Shown one piece after another: positions 1 through 10,019 of a DNA stretch of 64,000 nt; position 1 is the stretch's first letter, and each line of letters starts with the position of its first letter. The stretch spans positions 2,239,893 through 2,303,892 of the forward strand of contig NW_003101681.1 in assembly GCF_000003855.2 (NCBI RefSeq), read 5' to 3'. Both the position numbers and the translations under genes were made by a program. A model generated the notes under the pieces. That model made no database searches. It was not told the DNA's origin and saw only the letters and a program-made list of their open reading frames with translations. The stretch comes from Blastomyces gilchristii SLH14081. Taxonomy: Eukaryota; Ascomycota; Eurotiomycetes; Onygenales; Ajellomycetaceae.

Positions 1-1640
1 AACTTTGAGAAGCACTGTAGAAGATCTGATATAAGAAGAAACAGAGTATAAGTCTTTATAAAATCTTCTATTCAGATTGTCTGAACTGCAACTGAAGAAT
101 AAATATACTCAGTATATTCAGAAACTGCTCACAGCAGAGATCAATCCTGCAGAAATAAAGAATTAAAGAAACTTAAATAATCTCTTATAAAGAGAGAGCT
201 GGATTTATATATCTATGAATAAGTTTCTATGTATAGAACTTATTAAAAGATATTATAACTCTTCTCTAGTAAGTCATTTTATAGACACTAGAACTCATAA
301 GTTATTTATAAGAAAATACTTCTGACTGAAGATACAAGAATTTATAAAGAAGATAGTGAATTCTTATACTATATATCAGAATTCATAAGTAGTGTGATTC
401 AGATTATATGAAGAACTTACTTATCTACTCATTTCACAGAAACCTTGAGAATAGCTAGAAATGAATACTCTTATAAGTCTCTCTGAAAGTAAGAATATAT
501 ATAATACCTGCTTTGACAGTGTGCTGATAATAGTGAATTACTTTATTAAGATGACACACTTTATATTCATCTGTAAGAACTTGAAGTCAAAGAATTTAAC
601 TTATATCTTTATCTGTAATATGATTCAGTTGCATGAGTTATCTGTGAACATTGTCTCAGATAGAGAATTAATCTTTGTAGAAGAGTTCTGATCTGATCTG
701 ATAACTATATTAAAGATTTTATAAGATCTAAGTATGACTTTTCATCAACAGATAGATGATTAGATAGAATATCTGATAAGTATATTAAAACAGTATCTAC
801 AGTGCTTTATTAATTACAATTAGAATAACTGAGTATATTGATTATTACTTATAGAGTTTATATATAACAACTTAAAGCATGTTAGCACAGATAAAACTCT
901 CTTTAAGATACTCACTGAGACTTATTTACAGATAATCTTAATAAACTCATAAGAGTATACTATAGAGTGTGATAATATCTGTAGACAGACTGAGAGAATT
1001 CAGAAGATTTAGAAGAAAGTCTGTAAATTCTTGAGAAAGACTCAAGAGTATCAGAAGAGATACTATGACTTCAAGTATATTATAAAGAGTTTTAAGAAAG
1101 ATAATAGAGTCTGACTGAGTCTAGAAAATATTATTATATAGAGATCTAGTAAGAAGCTGAATCTCTTATAGATAGAGTCTTATAAGATTATAAAGAAAGT
1201 TAGTTTATAGTTCTATAGATTGAAACTGTTATCTAAGTTACAGATATATAATATTTTTCATATTTCTTTACTCTATAAATATAAGAAATTTTCAGAAGAA
1301 AACTCTATGACTCATCACTTTGTCTGTGAAGTATTAGAGAATGAAAGAGAATATCAGATCAAAGAGATTATTAACTCAGAGAAGTGAGATTATAAGCTCT
1401 AATTCAAGATTCAGTGATAAGAGTATTCTGATAAGATGAATAAGTTTACTTGAGAATTATTTAGATAGATAAGATATCTGTAGAAGCTGAGACATGATTT
1501 TTATACTGTAAATTCTGATAAGTCAGAATAATACAGTCTTTACTAAGAATCTAATTATAATAAAGATATTAACACTGTTATTTATAAGCTCTAGTCTATA
1601 AGATAATGAGTTTCTACTGAGATGAACAGTTTACAGTGTA
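1..1640 (+). pseudogene. G3 chromovirus (Ty3/gypsy) pol 3' end: integrase and chromodomain
   Basis: Broken 3' part of a retrotransposon polyprotein that would insert the cDNA copy into chromatin. In one frame, with scattered stops, I see the integrase zinc-binding region at about 230-390 (a stretch reading IKKIVNSYTIYQNS, where the CxxC cysteines have become tyrosines), then the catalytic core at 461-691 (ISLSESKNIYNTCFDSVLII, then NIVSDRE with the second aspartate). A chromodomain follows at about 1343-1480 (EYQIKEIINSEK, then later EYSDKMNKFT and ELFR), in the place expected for chromoviruses. Stops in the chromodomain are TGA where tryptophan is normal and TAA where glutamine is plausible, as RIP would give. 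Reverse transcriptase and gag lie left of the window. The integrase differs from that of G1 and G2, so this is a separate family. Confidence 0.88.
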
Positions 1641-1859
1641 TGTAAGAAAAGAAGAAATTATACTCTTATTAAAGTTAAAAAACAAGAAAATAAACAGAGT
1701 CATGAATATAATTTAGAGATTAATAAAGAAAAAATAAAGAAAACTCATACTCATATTCTCAATACTTATAACACTCAATTCTCTCACAACTATTAATTTT
1801 TCTCTTTAAAGAAGCAGAGAGTATTATATCTGTGATATAGATAATTATTGCATTTGATA

Positions 1860-2930
1860 TGAAGATCATTAGAAATGCACAGACTTCAGAGAAGTCAGAT
1901 ATCAGAGTGTATACAGTTACAGCAGAGTCTTGAGAACTGACTGTCTGTGTGTGTAATCAGATACTTCTTATAAAGCTGTATTCACTCTCTCAGTTATACT
2001 GAAGTATTCAGTCTGAAAATAATTGAGATACAGAGAGAGAGCTTATCTACTCAGATTAACTTCTGTTACAAATTCATAACATTTGCATTGCTTTAATTAC
2101 CTGGATTTTACAGGTATCTGAGAACTCATCTTTTATTGATAATGAGATTGCAGAAATGCACTGCAGTGTGAGAATCATTGATGAGAAATCTAGACATATT
2201 CATATATACCTGGTCAGAGATTGTGTGAGCAGAAGAAAAGTGATTATAGGTCTGCAGAGTCACAGAAGACACTGATAACACTGAGAGCTTTATAAGAACT
2301 GTCAGCTAGAATCTGTAAGAAATTACTTATAAGAAGACTTATAGTAAAGAAAGAGACTGTGCTGCTTAGAGTCAGAAACTGATCTGAGAAAGATATGAAA
2401 TTGATCACTGATCTGAAGATTGAGTGCAGTGACAGAGCTGAGAGAGATGAAGACACAGTTGTGAGCAGTGATATTCCTGCTTCATCAGTCAGTAAAAAGT
2501 GATCAGAGAAGTCATAGAGACACTCATAAGAAGCTTGATAATAATCAGATATTATTTATAAAGATATTGAAATTAAAAAATTTTTTTATTCTTGAGAAGT
2601 TCTTGAATCAATATACAGATATTGTTAGAAACACTCTCTCTCTATTATCTAAGTGAAAACACTTCACAGATGAATGAGAATACTCACAGTTTATAAAGAT
2701 AAAAGCTGTTATAGAAAAAGAGAAAAGAAGATGAGATTTTACAGACAGATCTGAAATATTTATACTACTCTAGAGAGATTTGCTTACACTGTGAATAATC
2801 TTATAGAATAGTCAGATCACTCTAGTAAATAAGAGTGATTATAAATCACAGATCTGAATCTTTCTATGTGATTATAAAGAGTGATTATAGACTGTAAATA
2901 TCTTGATTTTACAATTCTACAGAGTTAATG
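1860..2930 (+). pseudogene. Unknown decayed frame downstream of G3 pol
   Basis: One forward frame (codon start at position 2099, shared with the open stretch 2468-2656) can be followed for about 1 kb, interrupted almost only by TGA, TAA and TAG of the kind RIP makes from TGG, CAA and CAG. It holds a basic, lysine- and arginine-rich stretch (SVKSDQRSHRDTHKKLDN) and a leucine-rich one (ILFIKILKLKNFFILEKF). I recognise no domain. It lies between the chromodomain and the probable 3' LTR of G3, so it may be an extra protein of that element or a separate decayed repeat. No second copy is visible in the window. Confidence 0.35.
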
Positions 2931-3453
2931 AAAAAATGAAAAAATCCTTACAATTCTACAGTGTTAAAGAACAATGATTCATAAGAATGAGTGAAAGATC
3001 AACTCATGAATACTTCTCTTTAATAAGAGTAATTTTACAGAGAGTGATTTATCTGTGAGATGAATCTGTGTAATGATTATATAAGAATCTTATGAAAATA
3101 ATTAAGAGTCAACTGAAATTCTTCTATATAAAAGATATAAGATGAATCTGTATAGTAGTCAGAGAAGAATCTGTAAATTATAAAGAATCTTATAAAATAA
3201 GAAACTGAGTAACAGACTCTTTTCTCTTCATAGTAACAAGAGATTTTTCCTCACTGAGATTTTTTATAGATATGAAGAATTTTTAGTAAGTATCACTGCA
3301 GTACTGAGCTGATTCTATGAAGTCACTCAGTGAAAGGCTTCACAGACAAAGTCTTAGAGAGAGAAGAGTATATAAGAAATCTCACTTCTTATAAATTCTT
3401 TATCTCTATTTCTATCTCTCACATAATTAATAGGGCTAGCAGCCCTTGGCTAC
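2931..3453 (+). repeat. Probable 3' LTR region of G3 (boundaries uncertain)
   Basis: This non-coding stretch has the look of an LTR promoter. It carries a TATA motif (agtatataagaaatctc, near 3367-3383) followed by a pyrimidine-rich leader. A short inverted repeat GGGCT-agc-AGCCC lies near 3431-3443, then TTGGCTACA, a plausible CA-type LTR end at about 3453. The 5' partner is outside the window, so neither edge nor the target duplication can be confirmed. Confidence 0.35.
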
Positions 3454-3984
3454 ACACAACTATATAGACTGGAGTTCATGAATACTATTTATAACTCAGC
3501 TTAAATGCTATTATACATTTGATCTCTACATTTTATCTTTCTACTGTGAATACTTCTAGTAGTTAACAGTACATATCATGCCAAGCTGCAAACACCTGAA
3601 TAATCGCCTGCGAGCACTTATTCTTACATATACTCTGAATTGAAAGACAAATCAGATAGATAATAATTTTTATTTTAAATAATTTTTTATTCATATAATT
3701 ATAGTTTTTGTATTTCTTTTAATATATAATTTCATGAGTTTTTTACTGATTTTATAAAAGGTGTAAAACTTACTTGATTGAAAAGCTTACTAGCTTGTGA
3801 GAAGTTATATAGTGAAAGAATTAGTAAGTCAAATTATATAACCTGACACTCTCACTTATCAGAGTAACTATACACTATGCTATATATAAAATTCGCCTTC
3901 AAATCAAGTACAGATATATTAAATGACTGAAAAATGTATACTAATGAAAAATCAGTTATGAGATTTATTATTTTTTATTTCTCT
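3454..3984. other. AT-rich stretch with no gene recognised; possible copia 3' LTR
   Basis: Several CpG sites survive here (near 3608-3620 and at 3892), unlike the flanks, so part of it may be single-copy DNA. It lies just beyond the 3' end of the minus-strand copia frame, so its right half (about 3740-3930) could be that element's 3' LTR, but no second copy is present to prove it. No open frame or RNA gene is convincing. Confidence 0.3.
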
Positions 3985-4251
3985 ATCACTTTATCTTCTT
4001 TATCTTAATATTCTTCTTTCAATATATATATTTCATTGTTTTAAGTGATTTAATAAGCTCATTCACCGCGTTCTCAGCAGATGAAATATACTGAATAGAT
4101 ATCTTATTCTTACGGATGAGATTCTAAAGAATATGAAAATAAACCTCTATATAGTTTCAGTAGTGTGAAATTGCTTTGAAAGAGAATAGCTCTATAACAG
4201 ACTTATTATTAGTATGAATTGTATAGGCAAGATTATTGACTGTGATGAGAA

Positions 4252-4757
4252 TAAACTGACCGTATAACTGTGTCTGAGATCAGAATCAGAATATTTAATA
4301 ATCTTATTACTAATTTAACTGATCTCATTACACAGTTTTAAGATTAGATAGTAGTCTCATACTGTTTCAGTCAGACTTACTGTCTACTCTTATCACATTT
4401 TTCAAATAAGATCATGATTTTCACTTCTTAATTTAAATTCTTTTTATTGCTTTAAATGACTTTAAATCTCATTTAAGTGTTATCAAAAAGTGTTACTTTT
4501 TAAAAAATTAAACATAGTCTAAAAGAAACCTTAAAATGTTTGAAAATAATAACTTTATATCAAGAATGAGACTAAATGAAATTAAATAAGACTACTTTCT
4601 TATTTTTTCTCAGTTATAATCTCATTTTGAGATCTGATAAATAGTCACTTTGCATGTTTTTTTAATGATTAGTCTCAGCAGAATTCATACTAAGAAATGT
4701 ATGAGATCAGATCAAATGAGATTAAATATGAAATTTATAATTCTGACAGTCAGTGTA
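4252..4757 (+). mobile_element. 506-bp TIR element (hAT-like MITE), copy 1
   Basis: Non-coding element with short inverted ends (taaactgaccg left; cagtgta right, changed from TAGACTG...CAGTCTA). It is flanked by a perfect 8-bp duplication GATGAGAA at 4244-4251 and 4758-4765. An 8-bp duplication with YARNG-like ends points to the hAT superfamily. It has no transposase, so it needs help in trans. It sits inside the copia RNase H region and is heavily mutated compared with copies 3 and 4. Confidence 0.88.
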
Positions 4758-4825
4758 GATGAGAATGACATAATTATTATCATTCAGATTATTGAGATGA
4801 GATGAAATGAATTCAGTATCTTCTA

Positions 4826-5331
4826 TAGACTGACTGTGTAACTGTGTCTAAGATCAGAATCAGATTTTTTGATAGTCTTATTATCAATTCAACTGATTTC
4901 ATTACACAGTTTTAACATTAGATAGTAGTCTCATACTGTTGAAGTGAGACTTACTGTCTACTCTTATCACATTTTTCAAATGAGATCATGATTTCCACTT
5001 CTTAATTTCAATTATTTTTATTGCTTTAAATGACTTTAAATCTCATTTGAGTGTTATCAAAAAGTGTTACTTTTTAAAAAATTGAAAATAGTCTAAAAAA
5101 AACCTTAAAATGTCTAAAAATAGTAACTTTATGTTAAGAATGAAACTAAATGAGATCAAATGAGATCACTTTCTCATTTTTTTGAAGTCATGGTTTCATT
5201 TTAAGATCTGATATATAGTCACTTTGCATGTTTTTTTAATGACTAGTCCCAGCGGAATTTACATCAAGAAATGTATGAGATCAGACCAAATGAGATCAAA
5301 TATGAAATTCATGATTCTGGTGATCAGTCTA
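4826..5331 (+). mobile_element. 506-bp TIR element (hAT-like MITE), copy 2
   Basis: Same element as at 4252-4757 and exactly the same length. It starts TAGACTGACTGTGTAACTG and ends GATCAGTCTA. Flanks are ATCTTCTA (4818-4825) and GTCTTCTA (5332-5339), an 8-bp duplication with one A/G difference. It lies 68 bp from copy 1 in the same orientation but has its own duplication, so it is an independent insertion and not a tandem copy. Confidence 0.9.
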
Positions 5332-7513
5332 GTCTTCTAGAAGCTCACAGAGACAGACAAGCTTATATACAGTCTCAGAGAATGTAATATATTCAGTCTT
5401 AGTTAATAATTTAAAGATCTCAGTTTATCAGTAGCTTTATCATATAACAGAGTCATTCATTATATAGATGATATAACTGATGATTGAACAGAATTCTGAA
5501 TCTCTATCAGCTTAATTAGTATCTGTATATATCACAGATTCAATATTAACATCTCTATAATAGATTATATCTTCATTGATTGAACTCTGTAGATATTAAA
5601 GTATATATTTAAATACAGCTCAGTTCTTTGATATAGGCTGAGAGCTGAACTGTTCAAGGAAATCTGCAATGAAGCTTATATTGAAATGTGTATTAATTGT
5701 CAGATATTGCAGGAATTCAATACCAGATTGATAGAACTATAGAGTAAATTCTGCTATATATATAATTGACTTTATATCATTATTTATAAAATTAACATTC
5801 TTCTCTATAGAAGTGAATTTAGAGTGACAGTCATTTATTGAGAATTTCTTCAGAAGATTTCTTATGAAGAGAAATTAAGACAATATTAATAAAGTTAAAT
5901 CTCTATCAATTTTCATTTCTAAATAGTGAGTGAAATCTTCTACATTTTTGATCTTGTAATTAGCTGTGATTTTAACTTTGACTCAGTTCAGATCATCAAT
6001 TTTCAGACTGAAGAGATAAACATTATTTACATAGATAGTTATATAGATCTGTATTATATCATGAATAAATAGTTCAGTATTATAGAGACTGACACAGAAG
6101 TCTGAGTATAATAGCATTTTTCACAGCTTCTCATATCATAAAAGTGCTGCTTGCTTAAGACTGTAGAGTCTCTGTATTAACTCACATATAAGATTATCAC
6201 AGTGTTTGTGAAATTTTGTGAGTTGATTTATATATATCTGTTTATCAGCAGACAGTTGAATATTTAAAAAAGCAGTCATTATATCAATCTGCAGAACATA
6301 TCAGCCCTGAGATACTGAGATCATTATAAGAGCTTAAGAGATGAGTACAGAGATAACAGATGCAAAGATTCTTGAGTAATTGATTCTTTTCTGTTAATAA
6401 TTTTCAACAGATAACTCAGCCGGTCTTATAGCAGATAATCTCACTTATATTATTGAACTTTTTATCAAATATTCATTGACTGTAAAGGACACACATTTGT
6501 GATGTTCTCTCACTCAGTTATCAGATCTCAATCTGTTTCAAATGATGAATCTCTTTAACACAGATCTTGTAATAATATTTTCATTTCATAAAAGCTTTGA
6601 CATGTGTGAGGTTTTTCAGAATTGAAAGTGTAGCAATCTTGAGATTAGTAGATAGATCTTCAAGACTGTCTCTCACTGAAGATTCTCTCACTGAAACTTC
6701 TCTCACTATAGTGATATTTCTTATAGATGTTGAAGAATTATCAGATTCATCTGTGAATTCTGAGAAGTTCAGTGTATTCTGTATTAAAAAAGTAGGTATT
6801 CTTATGAAAATTTTATAATCAATTCATCAATTATTAGTGAGTATGAGAAATAATGAACACTCAGGTTGAATTTTCTCATTAATGAACAGATCATCAGTTA
6901 ATAAGTTAGAAGTCACTGAAGAAATTACTGCAGAAATTATTACAGTGAGTAGATTTAATATCACTGAAGAAATTATCACTGCTATCTTACAGACTGTATT
7001 GAGTAGAATCTTTAGATTATATGTAGTCAGTATTAATAAATTAGTAAGATGAAGATTCTTCTGAAAGATAATATCTTTTAATATGTATAAACATCTGTTT
7101 GAGAAATTCATTAATCTGTATTTAATAAACTCATCATATTTTACAAAAATCAACTTCTTGAAATAGAAGGTTATCTTATTAATAAGCGTGAGAACTATCT
7201 TTAAGAATGCTATACAATCTCATAAGTGAATATCATATGCAGAAGATAGAGCTTCAAGCCAGACCTTATACAGTGTAATCAGCTTTGTATTTTCAGAGTT
7301 CTCATATGATATAATTGAAATTGACATAAGATTAAGCAACTATGTAACTGTAATAACTGCCTCATCTCATATCTTTTCAGAAGTGAAAGAGTCTATTAAT
7401 AGTGATTAGAACTTCTCAATAATTAAATTAATTAATTATTCAGATACTTCATCTTGCTGTAAAATATAAGAAAGAGTCAGCTCTTACTTTATTTCTTCAC
7501 TGAGTATATATGC

Positions 7514-7782
7514 TTAGACTGACTGTGTGACCGTGTCTGAGATCAGAATCAAACTTTACAGTTATTACATTATTTAAAAGTATTACTTCTGATTATAATT
7601 TATATTCATTACATTAATCTCAAATTATATTATTATAAATAATAAAGATCTCAGATTCACTTTTCAAATAAAAATCTAGTCTCAGATAAAGAATATATTT
7701 AAATTCTTAGTCACATTTTCATTCTGATCTCATTATTGAGAATGATATTAAATGAGATTATAAAATCATTTCTCATATATAT
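7514..7782 (+). mobile_element. Left end of a second element related to the 506-bp MITE
   Basis: The first 35 or so bases (tagactgactgtgtgaccg, then tgtctgagatcagaatca) match the left end of the 506-bp element, but the rest differs. The sequence is cut at 7782 by the M-a insertion and would resume at 33582. I could not find a right inverted end in 33582-34109 or 48158-48555. It may be a longer, related family sharing only the transposase-binding end. Confidence 0.5.
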
Positions 7783-7949
7783 TATCATTCAAAGGTTTCT
7801 CCAGCCAGCGTACGATTACAGGCGTACGCCGGCTTCTTATATATCATACGCTAAATTAATTAGTGGCCGCTATAGCCTCTTTACACTTGTAAGCAAGTTC
7901 AGAAGCAGCTGTGTTATTATTCAACAGTTGTATATTCTTTCAAATCACA
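7783..7949 (-). repeat. M-a 3' LTR
   Basis: 167 bp, inverted ends TGTGATTT...GAATGATA (consensus TGTGATTC...GAATCACA, partly mutated). It matches the split 5' LTR and the M-b LTR in length and sequence, including the unmutated-looking block acgattacaggcgtacg and the palindromic agtggccgctat motif. Confidence 0.88.
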
Positions 7950-7958
7950 TCCTCTCTC
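7950..7958 (-). other. M-a polypurine tract
   Basis: On the minus strand GAGAGAGGA directly abuts the TG of the LTR, the expected primer site for second-strand synthesis. M-b has AAGAGAGAA at the matching place (59958-59966). This fixes the element's orientation and its LTR edge. Confidence 0.8.
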
Positions 7959-8387
7959 ATCAGATTCAGTCACACTCATGTGATCATGACATTTACTCTA
8001 GCTTCATGCAGATTAGCACATTACTAGTGTTTGCAATCTTGTGATCTATCTCTGATTCAGCTAGTGTTCTGTATACACTCTTACAAAGAAACTTTCACTA
8101 TATTATATTACTCATTCACTAACTTTTCTCATTCTTCAATCATCTTCTTTATTATTGTTATCATTGAATGTTATTATTATTCTATTCAAGATTTCTATCT
8201 CTTCTTTTATTCAACTCTTTTCTATCTGTTTATCTATTATATTGTATACATTTCTGGCAATGACTCTCTGTTCTCATAACAAGTGTCATTGTAGTACTCA
8301 TACTGAGCAGTTCATTAGCAGTAAGTGTAATATGTTATGAAATGTGACCAGAACTTGTTTATCTTCTAACAATTATCATAACATATT
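7959..8387 (+). other. M-a internal 3' region, upstream part of the antisense locus
   Basis: This stretch and its match at 59967-60390 in M-b lie between the polypurine tract and the antisense start codon proposed at 16211. It shows pyrimidine-rich, AT-rich sequence with short open stretches such as 8031-8279 (FCIHSYKETFTILYYSFTNF), similar in M-b (FCVHSYKETFTILHYLFTNF). It may hold the promoter and leader, or an earlier exon, of the antisense gene. It is cut at 8387 by the G1-a insertion. Confidence 0.4.
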
Positions 8388-8920
8388 TGTCACGCTCCCG
8401 GCCGCGCCAAGGCCCCGTTGCGGTTCTACACAGCTCATTGCTTTCATGCGGATGATTTCATTCTATCTGAACTGGTTTTCAATCACTCTATAACATCATT
8501 CAGATATATCATAGAAAGATTCAATTGATGAATATGAGAATCCTGCTTCTACACAAGGTCAGCAGATTACTTTTTCCTGACAGTGAGATGTCACTGAGAT
8601 ATCACTTCAGCTATTCTTGCTCATGAAATGAGAGAAGATATTCACTTATTATCTATATAAAATAGCTAGATGCTGACTTCTTATAAAAGAAGTCAGTGAT
8701 TTATTTTTTCTTCTATAGAAATATATACAAGAGTTACTGCATATCTTATATAATCTTCTTAGTATACTAAGTATTATATCTGTAATATTCTCATAATAAC
8801 TCTGTAGTCTACAAGCTTACTATTCAAGTAAGATAGTCAAGCTCACTTATATAGTTTCTTAAATAACTATCTCTTTATAATACTGTTAACTAGTTATCAC
8901 TTCAGTTCTGTTATATTACA
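8388..8920 (+). repeat. G1-a 5' LTR
   Basis: 533 bp. The first 60 bases keep many CpG and CpC sites (tgtcacgctcccggccgcgc), while the rest is strongly mutated. It lacks an 11-bp stretch present in the 544-bp LTRs of G1-b and G1-c (near 37470), as does the 3' LTR of the same element. Confidence 0.92.
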
Positions 8921-8999
8921 ATTTGAATCACTTGATCTGATTATAAGTTTGAATCAGTTGAGCTCTAATAGACTGATATAATCTTATATATCTATACTG

Positions 9000-10010
9000 A
9001 GACTAATCTGATCTCACTCTCTGAGAGAAACTCTACACTATTCTCTAGAGTGTATACATCTCTACTTTAACAGAAATCTGAGATTTCTGAACTCACTGCA
9101 TATTTTAGCATGAGCTCTTCAACTGCTCTATCATCATCATGATCTCTACACACCTACATCTATTATAAAGATAGAGAGATTAAAATCAGAGATTCTCTGA
9201 GATATAAGAGAAATATATTATCTGAATTTCACAGCTTTATCTGTACTCTTAAATGAAAATTCTGCCTTAATCTGAGCCAGTATAATACTTATAAGATATA
9301 AGTAATATATACTGTCAATCTTCTTGAAGACATCTCTGTGACTACTTGAGTTATCAAGAAGAGAGAACTTGAGCATATCAATACTATTATAACTTGAGAA
9401 GAATTTAAGAACTTTCTACTGAATTAAATCAAAGATCACTGCAATCACAGCTTCACAGCAGTACAGTGATTTAACTTATTATATTAATGAGATGATAAGA
9501 ATCCTTCTGATTTCAATATAAGATTTAAAGAATATTAAGAGAAACTAACTGATAATTTGAATTAATTAAAAATACAGCTTTATCTTACAAAGCTGACTTA
9601 TAAGATGTGAATAATAATATCATAATATCAGAGTTTATTAATTAATTATACTGAGCTTGTCAACCTGACTTTCTGAATTTATTTGAATAATCAATTCTCT
9701 GAGAAAAAGATCAATGAGATCTTTTCTAAGTAATTAATAATAGAATCTAAACAGTGCTGTGACAGCTTCAGTGTAGAGAATATAAAGAAGAATTTTAAGT
9801 ATTCTGATTCTTCACTCACTGTAAAGAAATATTAAAAAAGATTTGATAAAGATCTCTGTTTTAACTACAGAGCTGATAATTACTATATCAGTGATTATAA
9901 GAAGCTGAAGAAGAGAAGAAACTGAGAAGATATCTTCTCAAAGTTAACTTCTCTTCTGATAAACATATTTATGAAAGATAAAGAAGAGAAAGAAATGAAG
10001 AATTAATAAT
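9000..10010 (+). pseudogene. G1-a gag (capsid, CCHC zinc knuckle)
   Basis: Decayed structural protein frame that would pack the element's RNA. The capsid-like part is around 9380-9610, with short open pieces such as IKDHCNHSFTAVQ and DFNIRFKEY. A nucleocapsid knuckle lies at about 9858-9900 (CFNYRADNYYISDYKK), in which the second and third cysteines of C-x2-C-x4-H-x4-C now read Y and the histidine reads Y. The matching place in G1-b keeps the H and the last C. A basic tail KKLKKRRN follows. The true start cannot be placed because of mutation. Confidence 0.7.
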
Positions 10011-10019
10011 TTTCATATC

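Larger units (their letters stand above)
3985..7513 (-). pseudogene. Ty1/copia pol remnant (integrase end, reverse transcriptase, RNase H)
   Basis: Decayed minus-strand copia-type polyprotein, read from high to low coordinates. At 6827-7153 lies the segment after the integrase core (FVKYDEFIKYRLMNF, the usual G-Y-D-E...Y-R-L motif, then a D-I-I-F motif). Reverse transcriptase occupies about 5850-6560, with YSLKQAALL followed by a stop where tryptophan is expected, and IYVNNVYLFS in place of the YVDD box, both aspartates now asparagine. The RNase H end is split: about 5340-5480, then 4766-4825, then 3985-4243, where a stretch reads NKISIQYISSAENAVNELIK, like the copia C-terminal RNase H. The two gaps are exactly the two 506-bp MITE insertions, and the frame resumes when they and their 8-bp duplications are removed. 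Gag, protease and the integrase core are not seen. Confidence 0.8.

Noticed and set aside
3770..3860. Possible tRNA gene (cttactagcttgtgagaag region)
   Set aside because: I could not form a cloverleaf with a TTCRA T-loop, and the stretch fits an LTR or spacer better.
4252..5331. Two adjacent MITE copies as a tandem duplication
   Set aside because: Each copy has its own distinct 8-bp duplication, and copia sequence lies between them, so they are separate insertions.
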